From Flavobacteriales bacterium (GTDB lineage Bacteria; Bacteroidota; Bacteroidia; Flavobacteriales; Flavobacteriaceae): a stretch of DNA of 5,644 nt. The notes under the pieces were generated by a model. That model was not told where the DNA came from, searched no databases, and worked only from the letters and a program-made list of their open reading frames with translations. The stretch's first letter is position 1; each line of letters opens with the position of its first letter. The position numbers were made by a program, and so were the translations under genes. Location: assembly GCA_015494775.1 (NCBI GenBank), contig WGAP01000164.1, positions 1 to 5,644 on the forward strand. Reading direction: 5' to 3'. This document shows, piece by piece, positions 1 through 5,262 of this stretch.

Positions 1-7
1 GATAAAA

Positions 8-44
8 ATCAACTCAAAACTCAAAACAAAAAACGCATAATTAA
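8..44. repeat. AT-rich imperfect direct repeat, copy 1
   Basis: This AT-rich stretch aligns without gaps to 136-172 (offset 128). By my count 29 of 37 positions match. Both copies start with ATCAA, contain two TCAAAA units 7 bases apart, and end in CATAATTAA. Each copy is followed by a GC-rich segment. Low-complexity AT sequence of this kind is common between Bacteroidota genes, so the similarity could come partly from composition. The shared order of motifs argues for a real duplication. Confidence 0.45.
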
Positions 45-50
45 CCAAAC

Positions 51-98
51 GCTGGTCTCCCCTCGGGCTCCGGCAGCCCTACGGTCTGCCTTCGCCAC
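51..98. other. GC-rich intergenic island with competing hairpins
   Basis: This GC-rich block of about 48 bases sits abruptly between AT-rich flanks and has no open reading frame of note. GGGCT (65-69) can pair with AGCCC (75-79). Alternatively, GGCAG (72-76) can pair with CTGCC (86-90). The two helices share bases 72-76, so only one can form at a time. The sequence GGTCT occurs at both 54-58 and 83-87. It could be the remnant of an intergenic repeat or part of a leader RNA on the minus strand, downstream of the promoter-like site at 117-146. I do not recognise a named family. Confidence 0.35.
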
Positions 99-116
99 AT
101 TATTTTTTTATCAAAA

Positions 117-146
117 CAAATGTAAATTATTGATAATCAATTCAAA
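117..146 (-). promoter_or_regulatory. Candidate Bacteroidota-type promoter reading leftward
   Basis: On the minus strand TTTG (146-143) is followed after 18 bases by TACATTTG (124-117). This fits the Bacteroidota pattern of a -33 TTTG and a -7 TAnnTTTG recognised by the primary sigma factor. Transcription would start near 110 and run left, through the GC-rich island, towards a gene outside the window. The minus strand of 1-110 has no usable reading frame, so any leader would be at least about 100 bases. The surrounding sequence is AT-rich with several CAAA runs, so chance matches are possible. This is the only exact TAnnTTTG that I found on either strand between 1 and 440. Confidence 0.3.
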
Positions 147-172
147 ATTCAAAATTTAGAATTCATAATTAA
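136..172. repeat. AT-rich imperfect direct repeat, copy 2
   Basis: This is the second copy of the repeat at 8-44. It ends two bases before the first base of the closing helix of the structured RNA element (174). Its TCAAAA units also supply the TTTG part of the leftward promoter candidate. Any plus-strand promoter for the RNA element or for aroC would have to lie in or near this AT-rich block, but no TAnnTTTG is present on that strand. Confidence 0.45.
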
Positions 173-173
173 A

Positions 174-380
174 TTAGCGCCAGGGATGGAAGCGGTATGA
201 GCCGCCGGCGGTGCCGATGGTTTTCCGCCCGGCGGAGGCGACCTGCGGAAGCCCCACGCACGGGCGGGCGCGGGCGCGCGTGCCGCGCGCCCGCGCAAAA
301 CCACGGCATCCGCCAAGGCGAATATGAGCGGACAGCCCGGCCCCGACATCGCGCAAGCGATGTGCGGGGAGGCGCCCTAA
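174..380 (+). ncRNA. Candidate structured RNA, possibly Flavo-1-like
   Basis: This GC-rich element of about 207 bases folds into a consistent set of helices. The closing helix pairs TTAGCGCC (174-181) with GGCG-CC-CTAA (371-380), leaving a 2-base bulge. A long arm pairs 203-224 with 297-320, interrupted by three small bulges. A perfect 13-bp helix (268-280 with 284-296) sits inside that arm, directly next to its 3' strand. A 3' hairpin pairs 341-345 and 346-352 with 357-363 and 365-369 around a GCAA (GNRA) loop at 353-356. The single-stranded GGGATGGAAGCGG (183-195) and ATGAGCGGACAGCC (324-337) resemble conserved blocks that I recall from a multi-copy Bacteroidota intergenic RNA, perhaps Rfam Flavo-1. 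That name is from memory and not certain. The GNRA loop favours the plus strand. The element ends 59 bases before aroC, so it could be a free RNA or an aroC leader. No U-run follows it. Confidence 0.6.
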
Positions 381-439
381 AAATAAAAACATCCGCCGTT
401 CGCCGTAAATTCCGTATTTTGCTTTCAAATTTTCGGATG

Positions 440-1504
440 ATGTCCAACACCTTCGGACGTATTCTGCGCCTGACCACCTTCGGCGAATCGCACGGGCCGG
501 CCCTGGGCGGTATTTTGGACGGTATGCCCGCGGGCATCCCTATCGATTTCCAAAGCATCGACCGGCAATTGGCACGGCGCCGTCCCGGACAGTCGGACCT
601 GACCACGGCCCGCCGCGAAGCCGACCGCGTGGAATTCCTTTCGGGCATTTTCGAGGGGAAAACCTTGGGAACGCCCATTGCATTCGTTGTGCGAAATACC
701 AATGCCCGGGCGGCGGATTATGAACACCTGAAAGCCGCTTTCCGCCCTTCGCACGCCGATTTTACCTACCGGGCCAAATACGGCCACAGGGATTGGCGCG
801 GCGGCGGACGGGCATCGGCACGCGAAACGGTGGCCCGCATTGTGGGCGGGTCCTTGGCGGCTCATCTGATTCCGCAAGTGCGCATCCGGGCCTATGTGGA
901 TGCCGTGGGCGAGGAACGCCTGGAAAAGCCGTGGAACACATTGGATTTGGACCGCATCGACGATTTTGCCGTGCGCACACCCGATGCCGAAGCGGCCGCC
1001 CGCTTCGAGGCGCTCATCCGGCGGGTGCGCAAGGAGGGCGACACCGTGGGCGGAAGTATTTTTTGCGTGGCCGAAGGCGTTCCGGCCGGTTGGGGCGAAC
1101 CGGTGTTCGACAAATTGCAAGCCCGGCTGGCGGCGGCCATGTTGTCCATCCCGGCCGCCAAGGCCTTTGAATACGGAAGCGGATTTGCCGGCACGCGTAT
1201 GCGCGGTTCACAGCATAACGACCCTTTCCGGCCCGATGGCAGCACCCGGACCAATTTTTCGGGCGGCATCCAAGGCGGTATTTCCAACGGCATGCCCGTT
1301 TATTTTCGCGTGGGCTTCAAGCCCGTAGCCACCTTGATGCAACCGCAAACGAGCATTGACGAGAATGGCCGGCCGGTGTACATTCCCGGCAAAGGCCGGC
1401 ACGACCCTTGTGTGCTGCCGCGCGCCGTGCCCATTGTGGAAAGCATGACGGCCCTGGTGCTGGCCGATATGTATTTGCTCCAAAAAATGCAAGCGCATGA
1501 ATAA
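440..1504 (+). CDS. aroC: Chorismate synthase
   Basis: This enzyme catalyses the last step of the shikimate pathway, converting 5-enolpyruvylshikimate-3-phosphate to chorismate with reduced FMN, in the cytoplasm. Chorismate feeds aromatic amino acid, folate and quinone synthesis. The protein is 354 residues, a normal length. It carries GESHG at 15-19, RRRPGQSDLTT at 46-56, the H-A-D ... Y-G-x-R-D-x-R-G-G-G-R-x-S-A-R-E block at 105-129, NFSGGIQGGISNG at 272-284 and DPCVLPRAVP near 322-331. The frame stays open upstream to 197, but that part reads through the structured RNA element and adds about 80 residues absent from the family. The start must therefore be one of the tandem ATGs at 437 and 440. 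I prefer 440 because MSNTFGR resembles usual family starts. There is no Shine-Dalgarno sequence, as is common in Bacteroidota. It is the first gene of a tightly packed five-gene set. Its end overlaps the symporter gene by 8 bases. Confidence 0.96.
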   Translation: MSNTFGRILRLTTFGESHGPALGGILDGMPAGIPIDFQSIDRQLARRRPGQSDLTTARREADRVEFLSGIFEGKTLGTPIAFVVRNTNARAADYEHLKAAFRPSHADFTYRAKYGHRDWRGGGRASARETVARIVGGSLAAHLIPQVRIRAYVDAVGEERLEKPWNTLDLDRIDDFAVRTPDAEAAARFEALIRRVRKEGDTVGGSIFCVAEGVPAGWGEPVFDKLQARLAAAMLSIPAAKAFEYGSGFAGTRMRGSQHNDPFRPDGSTRTNFSGGIQGGISNGMPVYFRVGFKPVATLMQPQTSIDENGRPVYIPGKGRHDPCVLPRAVPIVESMTALVLADMYLLQKMQAHE

Positions 1505-2846
1505 AAAATCCGGGCGGGGAATGGCCTTGCATTGGAAAATTTTGCTGGGGATGGCGGCCGGTTTGTTGGCCGGCGGATTGTTGAGTTTGGCTCCTTGGGG
1601 CAAGGATTTTTCCTACAATTGGATACAACCCTGGGGCATTATTTTCGTGCGGATGCTCAAAATGATTGCCGTGCCTTTGATTTTGGTTTCCCTGATCAAA
1701 GGTATTACGGATTTGAAAGATATTGTGCAATTCAAACGTATCGGCTTGCGCACCTTCGGCTTGTATGTTTTTACTACGGTAATGGCCATCAGCATCGGTT
1801 TGGTGGCGGTCAATACCATTAAGCCGGGTGAGCGTATCCGAAAGGCAACGGTGGAAAACCTGCTTTCGCAGTTTTCCAAGTCGGAAAAAATGCAAACGCG
1901 CGTCCAAACGGCCTTGGAACAAAAACAAAAACCGGCCCTGCAAATACTGGTGGACATGGTGCCCGACAACGTATTTGCGGCCATGAGCAACAACCGCCTG
2001 ATGCTGCAAGTGATATTCTTTGCCGTACTGTTGGGTTTGGCCATTGTGCTTAGCCCGCCGCACAAGGTGCAAACGGTCAAGGATTTTTTCGATGACTTCA
2101 ACGAAATTATGCTCAAAACGGTGGATATGATCATGCTCACCGCACCCTACGCCGTTTTTGCCTTGATGGCGCATTTGGTGGTGAGCACCGGCGCCGATTG
2201 GAACTTGATGACGGGTTTGCTGTGGTATGCGCTCACGGTGATCATCGGGCTGGCCCTGATGATAGGGGTTTATGCTATGCTTGTGCGCATTGGCGCCCGA
2301 AAAAATCCCTTGTGGTTTTTGCGTCAATTAAGTCCGGCGCAATTGCTGGCTTTTTCCACCAGTTCCAGTGCGGCCACTTTGCCCGTAACCATGGAAAGGG
2401 TGGAGGAACATATCGGCGTGGACAAGGAAGTGGCGGGCTTTGTATTGCCCGTGGGCGCCACGGTGAATATGGACGGAACCAGCTTGTACCAAGCGGTAGC
2501 GGCGGTGTTTATCATGCAAGTATTGTGGCCGCAGGGCTTGGGTTTGGAAAACCAGTTGACCATCGTCCTGACGGCCTTGCTGGCATCAATAGGTGCGGCG
2601 GCGGTGCCCGGGGCGGGGATGGTAATGCTGGTCATTGTTTTGGATGCCCTGGGTTTCCCTTCGGAATTGCTTACGGCGGGACTGGCATTGATTTTTGCCA
2701 TCGACCGGCCCTTGGACATGTTACGCACGGTGATTAACATCACGGGCGACGCCACCGTAGCCACCATTGTGGCGCGCAGTGTGGGTAAACTGCATCCGCC
2801 AAGACCCAAAGAATGGGACGATTTCTATCCCGGCAGGCATGAATGA
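1497..2846 (+). CDS. Glutamate/dicarboxylate:cation symporter (DAACS/SLC1 family)
   Basis: This is an inner-membrane secondary transporter of 449 residues in the GltPh/GltP/EAAT family. It probably imports glutamate, aspartate or C4-dicarboxylates with Na+ or H+. All signature parts are present in order: scaffold helices in the N-terminal half, the serine-rich hairpin STSSSAATLP (287-296), NMDGT of helix 7 (324-328), re-entrant hairpin 2 with GAAAVPGAG (366-374), and helix 8 with D403, D407, R410, N414 and D418. The aspartate at 407 and arginine at 410 match GltPh D394 and R397, which bind the substrate amino group and side-chain carboxylate; this favours an acidic substrate over a neutral one. 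N324, N414 and D418 match known Na+-binding positions. The hairpin-1/helix-7 segment (PVTMERVEEHIGVDK..VLPVGATVNMDG) resembles the animal-like subgroup. A hydrophilic stretch at about 109-147 separates early helices. The start overlaps the aroC stop by 8 bases, suggesting coupled translation. The exact substrate cannot be read from the sequence. Confidence 0.93.
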   Translation: MNKKSGRGMALHWKILLGMAAGLLAGGLLSLAPWGKDFSYNWIQPWGIIFVRMLKMIAVPLILVSLIKGITDLKDIVQFKRIGLRTFGLYVFTTVMAISIGLVAVNTIKPGERIRKATVENLLSQFSKSEKMQTRVQTALEQKQKPALQILVDMVPDNVFAAMSNNRLMLQVIFFAVLLGLAIVLSPPHKVQTVKDFFDDFNEIMLKTVDMIMLTAPYAVFALMAHLVVSTGADWNLMTGLLWYALTVIIGLALMIGVYAMLVRIGARKNPLWFLRQLSPAQLLAFSTSSSAATLPVTMERVEEHIGVDKEVAGFVLPVGATVNMDGTSLYQAVAAVFIMQVLWPQGLGLENQLTIVLTALLASIGAAAVPGAGMVMLVIVLDALGFPSELLTAGLALIFAIDRPLDMLRTVINITGDATVATIVARSVGKLHPPRPKEWDDFYPGRHE

Positions 2847-3162
2847 CTTCGAAACCAAGGTTTTGGACTTGGTCCGCCGCATTCCGCGGGGACGTGTTAC
2901 CACCTACGGGCATCTGGCCCGGGCGGCGGGGTCGCCTTCGGCGGCGCGGATGGTGGGCTATATTTTGAACCGTCAGAAATTCAACCCTTCGGTTCCCGCC
3001 CATCGCGTGGTCAACCGGCGGGGCGAACTGACCGGACGATGGCATTTCGAAACGCCCGATTTGATGCGCCGGCTTTTGGAAAACGAAGGTGTTCCGGTGC
3101 AGGACAACCGCATTACCGATTTTATGCAGTATCTTTGGATACCGCCAATGCCCGAAGAATGA
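2839..3162 (+). CDS. Alkyltransferase-like protein (MGMT DNA-binding domain, no active cysteine)
   Basis: This 107-residue protein consists only of the C-terminal DNA-binding domain of O6-alkylguanine-DNA alkyltransferase. It shows IPRGRVTTYG (15-24, with the base-flipping-region Tyr23), the ARMVG segment with the arginine-finger candidate R37 (36-40), and PAHRVVNRRGELTG (53-66). Active alkyltransferases have PCHRV with the acceptor cysteine. Here that position is Ala54, so alkyl transfer is not possible. Alkyltransferase-like (ATL) proteins instead bind O6-alkylguanine, flip and bend the DNA, and flag the lesion for nucleotide excision repair. Classical ATLs have Trp at this position; I recall Ala being common in Bacteroidota. 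The longer upstream frame from 2767 lies inside the symporter gene. I chose the ATG at 2839 because MNDFETKVLDLVRRIP is the usual family start. It overlaps the symporter by 8 bases and the next gene by 4. Its presence between a transporter and membrane or unknown genes is probably an operon convenience. Confidence 0.9.
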   Translation: MNDFETKVLDLVRRIPRGRVTTYGHLARAAGSPSAARMVGYILNRQKFNPSVPAHRVVNRRGELTGRWHFETPDLMRRLLENEGVPVQDNRITDFMQYLWIPPMPEE

Positions 3163-3572
3163 TATTGTACAGGTCCAAATTTTTGGAAGCGCATTATTTG
3201 GAGTTGCAACACATTATGCATTTGCGCTACACGGAATATGCCGCCTATATGGATGCCGAAGGCGTATATCACGAAATGCTTAATTTTTTCAGCGGCCGGA
3301 TTCACAAACGGGCACGGGCCGTAATATTGGATTTGCGTACGGTGGACCAGCAGGCGGATGCAACTTTCGAAAATTGGTTTTTGCAGCACATTTTACCCAA
3401 AATCGCTTCGTTTAATGCGCGGATAATGGCATTTGTTACGACGCGAAACAAAACGGATGATATTCCCGGCAAGATCGAACTTTTTCCGCCGGCCGAAATT
3501 GAAATCATTCATGTTCCGATACCCGCCCGTGCCTTGGAGCGAGCTGCCAACAAGTTGAATTCAGACAAATGA
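3159..3572 (+). CDS. Small uncharacterised protein, possibly STAS/SEC14-like
   Basis: This is a 137-residue soluble protein without signal peptide or membrane segments, most likely cytoplasmic. I do not recognise it firmly. The layout suggests a small STAS-like alpha/beta fold known from Bacteroidota: an N-terminal region rich in Tyr, His and Leu (1-45), a buried strand with VILDLR (55-60), a Trp-containing amphipathic helix ending in ILPKI (73-82), a second strand IMAFVTT (89-95), and a third strand EIEIIHVPI (113-121) before a C-terminal helix. Relatives that I recall have the same strand-D-x-R and W...P...K...AFV order. There is no obvious catalytic motif. The frame is open from 3039, but the preceding part lies within the alkyltransferase-like gene. 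The ATG at 3159 forms a 4-base ATGA overlap with that gene's stop, so translation is probably coupled. The next gene also overlaps by 4 bases. A regulatory or scaffold role would be a guess. Confidence 0.8.
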   Translation: MILYRSKFLEAHYLELQHIMHLRYTEYAAYMDAEGVYHEMLNFFSGRIHKRARAVILDLRTVDQQADATFENWFLQHILPKIASFNARIMAFVTTRNKTDDIPGKIELFPPAEIEIIHVPIPARALERAANKLNSDK

Positions 3573-4525
3573 ACGGCTTGAAAAAAACATATCACCGCAT
3601 CGAAAGGTGGATGGCTGCCCTGTATTACGGATTTTTGCGCATTTTGCAGGGCATACGTTTTCCGTTCTACCGGAACTTGAACCTGTACGAAGTGCTCAGG
3701 TTCTACACCATCGGATTGGTGCGGGGCTTTCTGACCATGCGCGCATCGGCCATTGCCTACAACTTTTTTATGGCCATGTTTCCGTTCCTGCTGTTTATGC
3801 TCAGTTTGATTGCCTTTATTCCCATCGACGGTTTTCAGGAGGATTTTATGCACTTTATTTTCGGTTTGATACCACCCAAATCGCAGGATATGTTCCGCCA
3901 AATCGTAACAGACTTGGCCCTGCACCGCCGCGAGAGTTTGCTGTCGTTGGGATTGTTGCTTTCCATAGTTTTTACGGCCAATGGTGTCAATGCCATGCTC
4001 ACGGGTTTCGAGTCGTCGGTAAACAAAGTTTACCGCGTGCGCAGGTTTTATCGCCAATACGGCTTTGCGTTGTTGATTTCCATGCTGATATTTTTGATCA
4101 TCCTTACGGCTATCGGTATGGAAATTTATTCCGAAATATGGATTTACCGCTTGCAAAAACAAGGTTTATTGGGCGATATCGGCCCTTGGATTTATTGGTC
4201 CAAACGCTTGATTTATTTTCTGGTCATTTTGTTTTTGGTATCGGTGATTTATCATTTCGGCACCGAGGAAGGACGCCAAATGCCGTTTTTTTCGCCAGGC
4301 AGTTTTTTGACTTCGGTATTTATGATTATCGGGTTTTATTTGTTCGGATTGTATATCCAAAATTTTAATCGCTATAACCAATTATATGGTTCCATCGGGG
4401 CCTTGCTCATTATTCAATTTATGTTTTACGTGTTTGCCATTATCTTGCTCATGGGGCACGAATTCAATATGAGCATTTTCAAATTGCACAGCCGCAACGG
4501 CAACGGTGCAGACCCGGATGTCTAA
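3569..4525 (+). CDS. YihY/BrkB family inner-membrane protein (UPF0761)
   Basis: This 318-residue polytopic inner-membrane protein belongs to the YihY/BrkB family, often mislabelled ribonuclease BN. Its function is unsettled; envelope or transport roles have been proposed. Family marks are visible: the MRASAIAYNFFMAMFPFLLF stretch (57-76), the NGVNAMLTGFESSVNKVY segment (138-155) followed by a basic loop VRRFYRQYG, FSPGSF (241-246), and the final YNQLYGSIGALL...LMGHEFN helix pair (269-300). About six hydrophobic segments lie near 62-86, 124-143, 165-187, 212-230, 246-264 and 276-297. The N-terminus is basic (four Lys/Arg among residues 5-13) and probably cytoplasmic. The start overlaps the previous stop by 4 bases (ATGA), making this the last gene of the five-gene run. 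Its stop overlaps the stop of the converging lipoprotein gene by 4 bases, and no hairpin terminator is seen after it. The length is normal. Confidence 0.93.
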   Translation: MNGLKKTYHRIERWMAALYYGFLRILQGIRFPFYRNLNLYEVLRFYTIGLVRGFLTMRASAIAYNFFMAMFPFLLFMLSLIAFIPIDGFQEDFMHFIFGLIPPKSQDMFRQIVTDLALHRRESLLSLGLLLSIVFTANGVNAMLTGFESSVNKVYRVRRFYRQYGFALLISMLIFLIILTAIGMEIYSEIWIYRLQKQGLLGDIGPWIYWSKRLIYFLVILFLVSVIYHFGTEEGRQMPFFSPGSFLTSVFMIIGFYLFGLYIQNFNRYNQLYGSIGALLIIQFMFYVFAIILLMGHEFNMSIFKLHSRNGNGADPDV

Positions 4526-5262
4526 TCCGCCCAAATCACTTTTCCCGCATAGTGCATACGAATATTGACCGTATCGGGTCTGTGATGGATATACACGTTT
4601 CCGTAACCATACACATCGCCGTCGATACGATCGAGCGGATAAAAATGCATATCGCCGCCACTGCGTTGATAGAAATAAACCCGCCGCGAACGAAAGGTTT
4701 GCCCGTAAAACGCCGGATTAACGCCGTAGAAACCCACATTCAGTTTTTCCGTTTGACCGTGCAGCCGGAAAATCGAAGTTCCGTTGGCCACAATGTTTAG
4801 TGATTGATTATGAACAAGCAGGTCGAAATCGGTAATGTTGTTTTCGCCCACCGTGGCGTTTTCGCTAATGAGTTTCAGGTGTCCGTAACGAAGGGTGTCC
4901 ACCGAACTTACGGGCAAATCCGAATTGGCGATAATCACTTTGAGGTCGGGCGCATAGAGGTCGAGGCGGGCGGTGGATCCGGAATGCAGCACCAGACAAT
5001 AAACATCATTGGTAACGCGCAAACTCCGGCCTTGGATTTGCAGGCGGACACGCGGCAAAACATCTTCGGAGGCCTGCAAGCGCAAGCGATAAAAAGGACT
5101 TTGGTGCAAATACGTTCTCACGGCCGGGTCAACAATCAAGGTGTCGATACGTGAAATCATCCGCTCGATACGGGCTTGCCGGGTCGAAAAACGACATTGC
5201 AAGCGGTATTTGCATCCGCCCAAACCGAGCAAAATCACCAAAAACCAAAGTCCGCGTTTCAT
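4522..5262 (-). CDS. GIN-domain (DUF2807-like) lipoprotein
   Basis: This 246-residue protein starts with a lipoprotein signal peptide: MKRG, a hydrophobic core, and the lipobox LGGC with Cys17 as the lipidated residue. The next residues, KYR, are not the acidic surface-export signal of some Bacteroidota lipoproteins, so a periplasm-facing location is likelier. The rest is a repetitive beta structure typical of the putative auto-transporter adhesin head GIN domain (PF10988): repeated strand patterns such as ARLDLYAPDLKVI (98-110), TDFDLLVHNQSLNIVANGTS (144-163), EKLNVGFYG (172-180) and DVYGYGNVYIHH (216-227), ending in YAGKVIW (239-245). The function of this domain is not established. I recall a similar lipoprotein gene next to acyloxyacyl-hydrolase-like genes in Flavobacteria. 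A longer frame reaches 5358, but it lies within the upstream gene; the ATG at 5262 overlaps that gene's stop by 4 bases and gives the clean signal peptide. Confidence 0.85.
   Translation of the reverse strand: MKRGLWFLVILLGLGGCKYRLQCRFSTRQARIERMISRIDTLIVDPAVRTYLHQSPFYRLRLQASEDVLPRVRLQIQGRSLRVTNDVYCLVLHSGSTARLDLYAPDLKVIIANSDLPVSSVDTLRYGHLKLISENATVGENNITDFDLLVHNQSLNIVANGTSIFRLHGQTEKLNVGFYGVNPAFYGQTFRSRRVYFYQRSGGDMHFYPLDRIDGDVYGYGNVYIHHRPDTVNIRMHYAGKVIWAD

Noticed and set aside
174..380. CRISPR array or insertion sequence in the leader region
   Set aside because: There are no regularly spaced identical repeats, no transposase frame and no clear flanking target duplication. The inverted segments fit RNA helices better.
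353..390. The 3' hairpin of the RNA element as an intrinsic terminator
   Set aside because: The strong hairpin ends at 369 but is followed by the closing-helix strand and an A-rich run (CTAAAAATAAAAAC), not by a U-run on the plus strand.
415..421. TATTTTG before aroC as a -7 promoter element
   Set aside because: It is one base short of TAnnTTTG, has no TTG at a suitable distance upstream, and would place transcription start very near the start codon.
197..439. N-terminal extension of the chorismate synthase frame by about 80 residues
   Set aside because: The extra residues are Arg- and Ala-rich, have no place in the family, and come from reading through the structured RNA element. The tandem ATGs at 437 and 440 give the usual length.
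149..702. Minus-strand open frames across the GC-rich leader and early aroC
   Set aside because: Their Arg/Pro/Ala-rich products have no recognisable domain and are explained by high GC content lacking stop codons opposite the RNA element and aroC.
1317..2327. 336-residue open frame antisense to the end of aroC and the symporter
   Set aside because: The product is rich in His, Gln and Asn in the way typical of the antisense of hydrophobic coding sequence. The sense strand encodes a complete transporter with all its motifs.
3569..4525. Ribonuclease BN as product of the last plus-strand gene
   Set aside because: This is an old misannotation of the YihY family. The protein is a multi-helix membrane protein with no metal-binding nuclease motif.
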